NCBI GenBank assembly: GCA_044432645.1
Contig: JAWXUM010000006.1
Coordinates: 1-64,000 of the forward strand
Length of the DNA: 64,000 nucleotides
Direction of reading: 5' to 3'
Source: SIG603 sp044432645
GTDB lineage: Bacteria; Bacillota; Clostridia; Oscillospirales; Acutalibacteraceae
A program made the translations under genes and the position numbers. The notes beneath the pieces were generated by a model that saw nothing but the letters and a program-made list of their open reading frames with translations, ran no database searches and had not been told where the DNA came from. Positions within the stretch are counted from its first letter, which is position 1. Every line of letters starts with the position of its first letter. Below, in pieces: positions 36,025 to 44,342 of the stretch.

Positions 36025-36085
36025 CAATGAATATAAGGGAATGGGTATCTCGTACTCGTTTTTTAGGCTGTTTTGTCACAGCTGA

Positions 36086-36454
36086 CTATTTTGGTATTCG
36101 AATAATACATTCAAAATAATGGGGAGTTTCGTTTTTGAAACTTGAAATATTTACACCTTTATCCAATATTTTTTTAACAACATTGTCAATTGTGTTGAGA
36201 TATATTTGAGTTGGAAGTTTATTTCCTTTAATATTATAGGTTTTAAGCATTGAGTAGTAAATATTTCTGCTTTGCTTAGGATTTAACTTGTTTTCAACAA
36301 TGGTGTTTAAAAGTTTTTCTCTTATTTCTTTACACGAAATTTCTAAAAGCAATTTCGCATGTTCTGCTGTTAAATTACCTTTTTCATATATTTCTTGTTC
36401 ATTTGGGTTTAGTTTTAAATAAGTTAGTTCTTCAAAGTCAATATAAATACTCAT
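36086..36454 (-). CDS. Small ParB/Noc-like helix-turn-helix protein (partial domain)
   Basis: A 122-aa protein. Residues 15-70 resemble the later helices of the ParB/Noc DNA-binding domain: NPNEQEIYEKGNLTAEHAK then LLNTIVENKLNPKQSRNI, compared with this window's ParB LPDFVIEMIEKNEISAGHG. The N-terminal ParB CTPase domain (GERRxR motif) is absent. noc often follows rsmG in Firmicutes; this gene is in that position but on the opposite strand. It may be a noc remnant or a small DNA-binding regulator. It diverges from ruvC and has an AGGAG site. Confidence 0.55.
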   Translation of the reverse strand: MSIYIDFEELTYLKLNPNEQEIYEKGNLTAEHAKLLLEISCKEIREKLLNTIVENKLNPKQSRNIYYSMLKTYNIKGNKLPTQIYLNTIDNVVKKILDKGVNISSFKNETPHYFECIIRIPK

Positions 36455-36609
36455 AGCAAATCTCCTTTATGTGACTAATTTTAGCATGTCCAAGTGAAAA
36501 TATTTGTCGATTTTTAAGCTTAGATAAAATAATTTTTAGTACTATTTTTTTTCACATTTATATGTTATAATAATTCTATATACAAAATAATATTATGTGA
36601 GGAAAAAAG

Positions 36610-37104
36610 TTGATTATTTTAGGAATAGACCCGGGTTACGCAACAGTTGGTTATGGTGTTGTTTTAAAACAGGGAAACCGTTATAAATCGCTTGAACATG
36701 GTGCGATTGTCACCCCAGCAAGTATGGATTTTAACAAAAGAATTGAAATAATTTATGATAGATTAAGCGAAATAGCTTTAAAATACAAGCCAGAGGTTGC
36801 CTCGGTAGAAAAACTTTATTTTCAAAATAACCAAAAAACAGCGATAAATGTAGCAGAAGCTAGGGGAGTGGTTCTTTTGGCTATGCAAAAAAACGCTGTA
36901 CAAGTGCATGAGTACACACCACTTCAAGTTAAATCTTCTATAACTGGTTATGGAAAAGCCGAAAAATACCAGGTTATGGAGATGACAAAAAGGCTACTTT
37001 GCCTTACAGAAGTTCCAAAACCAGACGACACGGCAGATGCGTTAGCGCTTGCAATTTGTCATGGACAAAGTCATAGAAGTTATGGTTTTATACCCAATAA
37101 ATAG
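36610..37104 (+). CDS. ruvC: Crossover junction endodeoxyribonuclease RuvC
   Basis: Holliday-junction resolvase, 164 aa, acting as a dimer. The catalytic acidic residues D7, E67, D140 and D143 are all present (IDPGY, VEKLYF, DDTADAL). The start is TTG at 36610, seven bases after GAGG; no ATG exists before D7, so a non-ATG start is forced. ruvA and ruvB are not in view. It lies 27 bp before the second MATE gene. Confidence 0.96.
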   Translation: MIILGIDPGYATVGYGVVLKQGNRYKSLEHGAIVTPASMDFNKRIEIIYDRLSEIALKYKPEVASVEKLYFQNNQKTAINVAEARGVVLLAMQKNAVQVHEYTPLQVKSSITGYGKAEKYQVMEMTKRLLCLTEVPKPDDTADALALAICHGQSHRSYGFIPNK

Positions 37105-37131
37105 TAGAAAAGATAGAAATAAGGAAAAATT

Positions 37132-38556
37132 ATGGACAGAGAAACTAAACTTGCAACCCAAAGTATACCCAAACTTTTGATTAGCCTTGCTATACCATCA
37201 ATTTTGGCTCAACTTGTAAATATAATTTACAACATGGTGGACAGAATATACATAGGCAGAATGGCTGACGGCACAACGGCAATGTCTGCTCTTGCTGTTT
37301 CTTTACCAGTTGTTACAATTATAATGGCTTTTACAATGCTTGTTGGAACTGGCGGTGCGCCACTTACTGCTATTAAATTAGGGCAACAAGACAAAGACGG
37401 TGCTGACAAGGTTTTGACTACATCTTTTGTTTGTTTAATTATAAGTGCTGTTACTTTAACGGTTATAATTTTGATTTTTGCAAAACAAATTTTGTATCTT
37501 TTTGGTGCGAATGATAGCAATATTGTTTACGCTACTCAATATGTAAGAATTTACGCTGTTGGAACTATTTTTGTTCATCTTTCTTTTGGACTTAACGCAT
37601 ATATTACCTCACAAGGATTTGCGAAGTTTAGCATGGCTACCATTTTAATAGGTGCTATTTTAAACATTATTTTAGACCCTATTTTTATTTTTGTTTTTGA
37701 TATGGGTGTAAGTGGAGCTGCTTTAGCTACTATTTTAGCTCAAGGAATTTCTGCTATTTGGGTTTTAAAATTTTTCTTTAGTCCAAAAACTATGGTAAAA
37801 ATAAAAAGAAAATATCTAAAGCCAGACCCTAAAATTGTTTTTTCAATAGTCGCTCTTGGAATTTCTCCTTTTGTTATGTATTTAACAGAGTCACTACTTC
37901 AAATTTCATACAACAATCAGTTATCTTTATACGGTGGAACTATAGCCGTTAGCAGTTACACTATTTTAATTAGCACTTACCAAATGCTTAACTCAACAGT
38001 TATGGGATTTAGCCAAGGTGCAAGCCCTATATTAAGTTACAACTACGGCGCTGGTCTTTACAGCCGTGTGCGTGCTACTTTTAAACTTTTGATTATAATT
38101 GCTGTTTCTTTTTCATTGATATTTACTATTTTTATTACGACTTTTCCTGAAGTAATCGCAAAAATTTTCACAAATGACGCTGACAACATTGCTATGACAG
38201 CTTGGGCTATGAGTGTGTACTTTATGGGTTCTTATATATACGGCGCTCAAAACGCTTGTCAACAATGCTTTTTAGCCTTAGGCCAAGCCAAACGCTCACT
38301 TTCTATGGCTTTGTTTAGAAAAGTTGTGCTTTTAATTCCTTTGGTTTACATTTTGCCTATACTTCTAGGCGACAGCCAATTTGCTATTAATTTTGCCGAG
38401 CCTATTGCTCATTTAGTAGGTGAAGGTGATAAAGTTTTCGCAGTTTTATTTGCCGAAGCTATTTCTGACTGTACAGCAGCTATAGTTACATTTACTTTAT
38501 TTATGAGTTTCTATAGGAATTATTTACGACTACCAGACAAGGAGTGGAAAAGATGA
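37132..38556 (+). CDS. MATE family efflux transporter
   Basis: 474 aa, about 12 helices, opening LATQSIPKLLISLAIPSILA and YNMVDRIYIGRM, typical of MATE proteins. FSQGASPILSYNYGAG is the central hallmark. It is different from the MATE at 3903 (low overall similarity). Substrate unknown. AAGGAAAA precedes the ATG. Its end overlaps the polA start by 4 bp, so the two are likely cotranscribed with ruvC. Confidence 0.93.
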   Translation: MDRETKLATQSIPKLLISLAIPSILAQLVNIIYNMVDRIYIGRMADGTTAMSALAVSLPVVTIIMAFTMLVGTGGAPLTAIKLGQQDKDGADKVLTTSFVCLIISAVTLTVIILIFAKQILYLFGANDSNIVYATQYVRIYAVGTIFVHLSFGLNAYITSQGFAKFSMATILIGAILNIILDPIFIFVFDMGVSGAALATILAQGISAIWVLKFFFSPKTMVKIKRKYLKPDPKIVFSIVALGISPFVMYLTESLLQISYNNQLSLYGGTIAVSSYTILISTYQMLNSTVMGFSQGASPILSYNYGAGLYSRVRATFKLLIIIAVSFSLIFTIFITTFPEVIAKIFTNDADNIAMTAWAMSVYFMGSYIYGAQNACQQCFLALGQAKRSLSMALFRKVVLLIPLVYILPILLGDSQFAINFAEPIAHLVGEGDKVFAVLFAEAISDCTAAIVTFTLFMSFYRNYLRLPDKEWKR

Positions 38557-41102
38557 GTTTACTTGTACTTGACGGCAATAGTATTGTCAACCGTGCCTAT
38601 TACGGCATAAAAATTTTAAGCACTAAAGACGGAATTTTCACAAATGGAATTTATGGATTTTTAAACATTTTAGAAAGACTTAAACAAGAAAGCAACCCAA
38701 CAGCTGTTGCAATTGCTTTTGACCTTAAAGCACCGACTTTTAGACATAAAAAATATGATAAATATAAAGGTACTAGAAAAGGCATGCCAGAAGAGCTTGC
38801 TATGCAAATGCCTTACCTTAAAGAACTTTTAGGTTATTTAGGCTATAAATGCGTAAGTTTAGAAGGGTATGAGGCAGACGATATTTTAGGAACTTTGTCA
38901 AAAGTGTGCGAAGAACAAGGTATAGACTGCGTTATAGCAACTGGAGATAGGGACAGTTTGCAACTTGTTTCTGACAAAACTAATGTAAGGCTTGCTACAA
39001 CTAAATTTGGGCAAAGCCAAGTAACTGTTTACAATCCTGAAAAAATAATGGAAACTTATGGCGTTACTCCTAATCAGCTTATAGACATCAAGGCTATTCA
39101 AGGTGACAGCTCTGACAATATACCAGGTGTTGCTGGTATTGGCGAAAAAGGAGCAAAAGATTTAATATCAAAATACGGCTCTCTTTCATACGTGTACGAT
39201 AATTTGGACAGTTTAGATATTAAACCTAAGCAAAAAGAAAAACTTTTAGTTTCTAAAGAAAATGCTTTTTTAAGTTATGAACTTGGCACAATTTGCCGTG
39301 AAGTTCCAATTGATACTAATATCGAAAACTATAATATAGCACAGCCTGACATGGCAAACGCTGCAAAACTTATGACAAAGCTTGAACTTTTCAAACAAAT
39401 GGAAAAAATGAACATTATTCAAGTAAAAGAAAAAACTGTAAATGACCTAAAATTTACTTTAGAAGAAGTAAGCAACTGTTTTAGCCTTATACCTATGCTT
39501 GAGGACATGGGAAAAGCTTATTTTATTTTAGATAACGACAAAATTTACTTTGCTTTTGACGACTGCGTAAAAGTTGTAACTTATACAGATGAGTTTTTAA
39601 AGGCTTTTGGTAAAAACAAGGCTATTAAAAAATACTGCACTAATGCTAAGGCTTTTTATAAAGAATTAAAAAGAAAAACAGGCGAAGATTTAGTGTCCCT
39701 TTATATGGACACTTCTATTGTAGCTTATCTACTAAATCCGTCGTATAACTCATATAATATAGATGAAGTTTACAGGCAAATGTCTGTAGAGCTTGCTGAC
39801 AATGAAAATGCAACTGCAAGTTATGCATTTTCGCTTCCAATGCTTTGTGATATGCTTGAAAAACAGCTTAAAGACAACAAACAAGAAAGTCTGTTTTGGG
39901 ACATTGAACTTCCACTTGCTATAGTTTTGGGCGATATGGAGCTTGTTGGTGTTAAGCTTGACAAAGATGCTACTACTAACTTTGGTGAAACTTTAAAAGC
40001 AGAAATTGATACCCTAAATAAAAGTATAATTGAGCAAGTTGGCTATGAATTCAACCTTAATTCGCCTAAGCAGTTAGGGCAAGCTCTTTTTGTTGACCTA
40101 GCACTTCCACACGGCAAAAAAACTAAAACAGGTTACTCAACAAATGCAGAAGTTTTGGAAAATTTAAGGTACGAACACCCAGTTGTAGCCGATATTTTAC
40201 AGTATAGAACTCTTACAAAACTTAACTCCACTTACTGTCAAGGTCTTGTAAAAGCTATGTCGAGCGACGGCAGAATTCACTCTAATTTTAACCAAACCGA
40301 AACTAGAACAGGCAGAATTTCAAGCACTGAACCTAATTTGCAGAACATTCCTGTAAGAACTGATTTAGGTAAGGAATTTAGAAAGTTTTTTGTCGCTAAA
40401 GAGGGTTGTAATTTGGTTGATGCCGATTACTCTCAAATTGAACTTAGGGTTTTAGCTCATGTTGCTGAAGATAAAGTGATGATTGACTCTTTCAAAAATG
40501 GAGAAGACATTCATAGCACTACTGCTGCTAAAGTTTTTAATATGCCACTTGAATTTGTTACTCCTAAAATGCGTAGCAGTGCAAAGGCTGTTAACTTTGG
40601 CATAGTTTACGGCATAGGTGCGTTTTCTCTTTCTAAAGATATAGGCGTAAGTCGCTTCGAGGCACAAGAATATATCGACCAATATCTGTTAAACTTTTCT
40701 GGTGTTCGTGATTATATGGACAAAGTTATAAGCCAGTCCAAAGAATTGGGTTACGCAGAAGATTTATTTGGCAGAAGAAGATATTTGCCAGAACTTGCAA
40801 GTTCTAACTTTAATATGCGAGCTTTTGGTGAGCGTGTCGCAAGAAATATGCCAATTCAAGGCGCAGCAGCCGACATAATTAAAATCGCAATGGTTAAAGT
40901 TTTCTCAAGGATTAAAGAAGAAAAGTTAGAGGCAAAATTAATTTTGCAAGTACACGATGAATTAATTGTTGAATGTCCTATTAATGAAACAGAAATTGTG
41001 GCAAAACTTTTGCAAGAAGAAATGCAAAATGCAGCCAATTTAGCAGTGCCAATGCTTGCCGAAGCGAATTACGGAGAAAATTGGCATATTGCAAAAGGAT
41101 AG
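38553..41102 (+). CDS. polA: DNA polymerase I
   Basis: Repair and Okazaki-fragment polymerase, 849 aa. Residues 1-290 are the 5'-3' exonuclease (LVLDGNSIVNRAYYG, YEADDILGTL, GDSSDNIPGV). The middle domain lacks the DxE, NxxxD and YxxxD motifs of 3'-5' exonuclease, so proofreading is predicted lost, as in several Firmicutes. The polymerase core has DADYSQIELRVLAHVA, RSSAKAVNFGIVYG and VHDELIVE. ATG 38553 is used because AAGGAG lies 8 nt upstream; GTG 38544 overlaps that site. Confidence 0.96.
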   Translation: MSLLVLDGNSIVNRAYYGIKILSTKDGIFTNGIYGFLNILERLKQESNPTAVAIAFDLKAPTFRHKKYDKYKGTRKGMPEELAMQMPYLKELLGYLGYKCVSLEGYEADDILGTLSKVCEEQGIDCVIATGDRDSLQLVSDKTNVRLATTKFGQSQVTVYNPEKIMETYGVTPNQLIDIKAIQGDSSDNIPGVAGIGEKGAKDLISKYGSLSYVYDNLDSLDIKPKQKEKLLVSKENAFLSYELGTICREVPIDTNIENYNIAQPDMANAAKLMTKLELFKQMEKMNIIQVKEKTVNDLKFTLEEVSNCFSLIPMLEDMGKAYFILDNDKIYFAFDDCVKVVTYTDEFLKAFGKNKAIKKYCTNAKAFYKELKRKTGEDLVSLYMDTSIVAYLLNPSYNSYNIDEVYRQMSVELADNENATASYAFSLPMLCDMLEKQLKDNKQESLFWDIELPLAIVLGDMELVGVKLDKDATTNFGETLKAEIDTLNKSIIEQVGYEFNLNSPKQLGQALFVDLALPHGKKTKTGYSTNAEVLENLRYEHPVVADILQYRTLTKLNSTYCQGLVKAMSSDGRIHSNFNQTETRTGRISSTEPNLQNIPVRTDLGKEFRKFFVAKEGCNLVDADYSQIELRVLAHVAEDKVMIDSFKNGEDIHSTTAAKVFNMPLEFVTPKMRSSAKAVNFGIVYGIGAFSLSKDIGVSRFEAQEYIDQYLLNFSGVRDYMDKVISQSKELGYAEDLFGRRRYLPELASSNFNMRAFGERVARNMPIQGAAADIIKIAMVKVFSRIKEEKLEAKLILQVHDELIVECPINETEIVAKLLQEEMQNAANLAVPMLAEANYGENWHIAKG

Positions 41103-41132
41103 AAATAAGAAGCCCCTTAGCGAAAGATATTT

Positions 41133-41159
41133 GTAGGGAACGACGCCCTCGTCGTTCCG
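41133..41159. repeat. REP-like palindrome after polA
   Basis: GTAGGGAACGACGCCCTCGT... is a near-identical copy of 11258-11284. It lies in the polA-rlmA gap and could form a transcript hairpin. Confidence 0.75.
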
Positions 41160-41196
41160 TTATCTTGTAAATTTAAATTTATTGAAAGGTGAAATA

Positions 41197-42009
41197 ATGA
41201 CTGATAAATTTATATGTCCACTTTGCAAAAAGCCTTTAATTTTAAATGGAAAAAATCTTGTTTGTGAAAATAATCACAGCTATGACAGGGCAAAACAAGG
41301 ATATTATCATTTACTTTTAGCCAACCAAAAAAACTCAAAAATTCCAGGCGATAATAAGCAAATGGTAGATAGTAGACGTGACTTTTTAAATCAAGGCTTT
41401 TATCAAAAATTTCAAAAAGCCTTATGTGAAACTATAAAAAATTATACTGATAATATAAATTTCATCTTAGATGCTGGTTGTGGAGAGGGATATTATACTA
41501 ACAGTATAAAAACTTGCTTTCCAAATTCTGAAATAGTCGCATTTGATATATCTAAATTTGCAGTAAAGTCAGCTTCTGGCACTTATAAAAACATAAATTT
41601 TGCTGTTGCAAGTTCTTTTGAAATTCCAGTTAAAAGCGAAAGTTTTGATGTACTTATCAACATTTTTTCGCCAATGGTTGAAAATGAATTCGCAAGAGTT
41701 TTAAAAAAAGACGGAATTTTCATTTTTGCAGTTCCTGGAAAAAAACATCTTTATGAACTTAAAGAGATTTTATATAAAAATCCTTATGAAAACGAAGAAA
41801 AAGACACCGATTACAACGGTTTTAAGTTTTTAGAGCGTGTAAGTGTAACGGATGAGATTGAAATTAAAGACAACAAAACCATTTGGAATTTGTTCTCTAT
41901 GACACCTTATTACTGGAAAACTGGTAAAAATGGTAGTGAAAAGCTAAAAGAAGTGAATTACTTAAAAACTAAAATTCATTTTGACTTTTTGGTTTATAAA
42001 AAGATGTAA
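41197..42009 (+). CDS. rlmA: 23S rRNA (guanine-N1) methyltransferase, RlmA family
   Basis: SAM-dependent methyltransferase, 270 aa. The N-terminal zinc finger is C7, C10, C23, H27 (FICPLC, VCENNHSYD), followed by GYYHLLL and the SAM motif ILDAGCGEGYY. RlmA-type enzymes modify G745 or G748 in 23S rRNA; the Gram-positive G748 activity is linked to tylosin resistance, but the target base is not readable here. ATG 41197 follows AAAGGTGA; a TTG at 41182 is less likely. Confidence 0.9.
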   Translation: MTDKFICPLCKKPLILNGKNLVCENNHSYDRAKQGYYHLLLANQKNSKIPGDNKQMVDSRRDFLNQGFYQKFQKALCETIKNYTDNINFILDAGCGEGYYTNSIKTCFPNSEIVAFDISKFAVKSASGTYKNINFAVASSFEIPVKSESFDVLINIFSPMVENEFARVLKKDGIFIFAVPGKKHLYELKEILYKNPYENEEKDTDYNGFKFLERVSVTDEIEIKDNKTIWNLFSMTPYYWKTGKNGSEKLKEVNYLKTKIHFDFLVYKKM

Positions 42010-42052
42010 AAATCTGAATTTTACGATATAATAACAAAGAAAGGAAGATAGA

Positions 42053-42505
42053 ATGAAAATTTTATTTATAGATACTTTAAACACTTGCCGAAGTCCTATG
42101 GCTGAAAATATTTTTCGAAAACTGGTAAAAGATGATAACTTGGTAGATAAAATAATGTGCCAGAGTGCTGGAACTGGTGCAAATACTGGTGACGTACCAG
42201 AGGAAAAAGCAGTGGAATGTATGAAATCTTGGTATTTAAACTTAAGTTCTCATCGCTCACGAAGATTTAGAGCAGAAGAAATTCCTATTTGGGACGGATT
42301 TTTTACGATGTCCAAAACTCACGCATATATTTTGGAGCAATTAGGTGTTCCAACCGACAAAATTTACATATCAAAATACATAGATGACCCTAGTGGAAAA
42401 AGTTTAGAAGAGTACGAAAATTGTCGTAACTTACTAGCAAAGGAAGTCATGGTTTTTTATGCCAGACTAAAAATGGTTTATGAACATAGAGATTATGAGA
42501 TTTGA
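42053..42505 (+). CDS. Low-molecular-weight protein tyrosine phosphatase-like protein lacking the nucleophilic Cys
   Basis: 150 aa with the LMW-PTP/YwlE fold. The P-loop normally reads CxGNxCRSPMAE; here it is DTLNTCRSPMAE, so the nucleophile (position 7) is Asp and the first Gly is Leu. Arg13, the second Cys12 and the general-acid loop DDP (111-113) are kept. Codon 7 is GAT. Classic phosphatase or arginine-phosphatase chemistry is therefore unlikely; a binding or pseudo-enzyme role is inferred. AAAGGAAG precedes the ATG, and rimI overlaps its 3' end by 26 bp. Confidence 0.85.
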   Translation: MKILFIDTLNTCRSPMAENIFRKLVKDDNLVDKIMCQSAGTGANTGDVPEEKAVECMKSWYLNLSSHRSRRFRAEEIPIWDGFFTMSKTHAYILEQLGVPTDKIYISKYIDDPSGKSLEEYENCRNLLAKEVMVFYARLKMVYEHRDYEI

Positions 42506-42908
42506 GCATGTGCCTCAAATTGCTGAATTAGAAAATACGTGTTTTTCTACTCCTTGGAGTGAAAAATCTTTAATAGAAGAAATTACAAATGAAAACGCAA
42601 GGTTTTTTGTAGCTACCAAGCACGACGAGATTTTAGGCTATGGTGGTATGCACCTTGTTTTTGGAGAAGGCTTTGTGACTAACATAGCAGTTTTTCCAAA
42701 ACATAGAAGAAAATCCGTCGCAACCCAAATTTGCAAACAGTTAATTTCACTTTGCGAAATTAGTATTAGCCTTGAAGTGAGAGAAAGTAACGTAAAAGCT
42801 ATTGATTTATATAAGAATTTAGGTTTTGAAGAAGTTGGTATTCGTAAAAGTTTTTACCAAAATCCAACCGAAAACGGAGTTATTTATACTAAATTTAATA
42901 AACCGTAA
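42480..42908 (+). CDS. rimI: Ribosomal protein S18-alanine N-acetyltransferase RimI-like
   Basis: 142-aa GNAT protein. It has an N-terminal IEIMRFEHVPQIAELE, acetyl-CoA loop FPKHRRKSVATQ, and C-terminal LEVRESNVKAIDLYKNLGFE typical of RimI. It is placed directly before tsaD, the usual RimI context. The start at 42480 overlaps the phosphatase-like gene with no ribosome site, so translation is probably coupled; ATG 42495 is a shorter alternative that would lose a conserved strand. Confidence 0.88.
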   Translation: MNIEIMRFEHVPQIAELENTCFSTPWSEKSLIEEITNENARFFVATKHDEILGYGGMHLVFGEGFVTNIAVFPKHRRKSVATQICKQLISLCEISISLEVRESNVKAIDLYKNLGFEEVGIRKSFYQNPTENGVIYTKFNKP

Positions 42909-42929
42909 GGGCGAGCTGTGGTTGTCCGT
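42905..42929. repeat. Degenerate REP-like unit between rimI and tsaD
   Basis: GTAAGGGCGAGCTGTGGTTG TCCGT is a decayed copy of the family core. It overlaps the last bases of rimI. Confidence 0.55.
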
Positions 42930-42960
42930 TAAACAAACTCAAAACACATTGGAGGTAAAA

Positions 42961-43968
42961 ATGCTTATTTTAGGAATAGAAAGTTCTTGCGACGAAACTG
43001 CTGTTTCTGTTGTGAAAGACGGCAGAGAGGTTTTAAGTTCTGTAATAGCTTCGCAAGTCGAAGAACACAAACTTTACGGTGGAGTTGTGCCAGAAATTGC
43101 CTCACGCCGTCACAGTGAATGTATTGAAAGCATAACTAGACAGGCTTTAGAACAAGCTAATTTAACAATAAATGAAATAGACGCTATTGCAGTGACTTAT
43201 GCGCCGGGGCTTATTGGTGCATTGCTTGTTGGAGTTAATTTTGCAAAAGGTTTAGCGCTTGCAAACAAAATTCCATTAGTTCCTGTTCACCATTTAAGGG
43301 GGCATATAGCCTCTAATTACATTACAAATAACGAGCTTAAGCCTCCTTTTTTGTGCCTTGTTGTGTCTGGTGGGCATAGTCATATTATAAAAGTTGATGA
43401 TTACACTAAGCTTGAAGTTATTGGTAAAACTCGTGATGATGCAGCTGGTGAGGCTTTTGATAAGGCTGCTCGTGCTATGGGTCTTTCATATCCTGGTGGA
43501 ATTGTTATGGATAAACTAGCCGAAAACGGCAACGACAACGCTTTTACTTTGCCAAGGCCAAAAGTAGACGGTTGTCCACTTGATTTTAGTTTTTCAGGGC
43601 TTAAAACTGCTGTAATTAATATTTTGCACAAGGCTAGCCAAAAAAATGAAGAAATTAATAGAGATGATTTATGCGCAAGCTATAGAAAAGCTGTTGTCGA
43701 TTGCCTAACATCTAATTTTGTTAAAGCTGCTAAAGAGTGTGGGTATAAAAACCTTGTTCTAGCTGGTGGAGTTTCTGCTAACAGGCTTTTAAGACGTGAA
43801 ATGCAAGCCAAAGCAAGGGAAATAGGCTGTAATTTGTATATGCCAAGCCTTGATTTGTGTGGAGATAACGCAGCTATGATTGCAGCTCAAGGGTATTATG
43901 AATTTATGGCTGGCAAAACTGCTGATATGAGTTTGAACGCAGTGGCTCAAAGGGATATTTCAATTTGA
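42961..43968 (+). CDS. tsaD: tRNA threonylcarbamoyladenosine transferase TsaD
   Basis: Transfers the threonylcarbamoyl group to A37 of ANN-decoding tRNAs, with TsaB and TsaE. 335 aa, an ASKHA-fold ATPase with metal ligands H111 and H115 in HHLRGHI, SSCDETAVS at the N terminus and GGVSANRLLR. GGAGG precedes ATG 42961; upstream in-frame codons overlap rimI and are not conserved. tsaB and tsaE are not nearby. Confidence 0.96.
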   Translation: MLILGIESSCDETAVSVVKDGREVLSSVIASQVEEHKLYGGVVPEIASRRHSECIESITRQALEQANLTINEIDAIAVTYAPGLIGALLVGVNFAKGLALANKIPLVPVHHLRGHIASNYITNNELKPPFLCLVVSGGHSHIIKVDDYTKLEVIGKTRDDAAGEAFDKAARAMGLSYPGGIVMDKLAENGNDNAFTLPRPKVDGCPLDFSFSGLKTAVINILHKASQKNEEINRDDLCASYRKAVVDCLTSNFVKAAKECGYKNLVLAGGVSANRLLRREMQAKAREIGCNLYMPSLDLCGDNAAMIAAQGYYEFMAGKTADMSLNAVAQRDISI

Positions 43969-44003
43969 TATTTTGGTGAAAATTGTATTTTATTGTAGGG
44001 TGC

Positions 44004-44272
44004 GCATACAACAATGTCAAAAACTTAAGGATTTCAGTAGGGAACGCATCGCATGCGTTCCAAGGTGGTGAGATTATCTTCGTTTTTCAATTTTTATTTA
44101 AAAGAGGAATAATACCAATAAATAACATATAATTATGCGAAAAAATATCTCCTTACGAACGGTATGCATACGATGCATACCCTACTATGGATATTCTTGT
44201 TCCTTAAGTTTGTGACATTGGTGCATACAAGGCATACCTTGCCCAAAAGCTTAAGTTTGTGAAATTGCAAGT
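44004..44272. repeat. Cluster of inverted repeats downstream of tsaD
   Basis: The 43969-44342 gap has no gene. Arms 44004-44031 and 44201-44228 are inverted repeats (24 of 28 bases), each containing a CTTAAG core; a third partial arm follows at 44249-44267. Inside are two palindromes, GGGAACGCATCGCATGCGTTC (44040-44060) and GGTATGCATACGATGCATAC (44161-44180), the second ending in CCCTAC. The layout resembles a small non-autonomous element or nested REP doublets. Confidence 0.6.
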
Positions 44273-44342
44273 AAATCTCGGCAAAAAAAATTAGCTAATG
44301 GCTACCTTATATTAAATAAAAATCAAATTTTATGGAGGAAAA

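Noticed and set aside
42826..42960. Upstream extension of tsaD
   Set aside because: It overlaps rimI, is not conserved in TsaD, and a GGAGG-preceded ATG exists at 42961.
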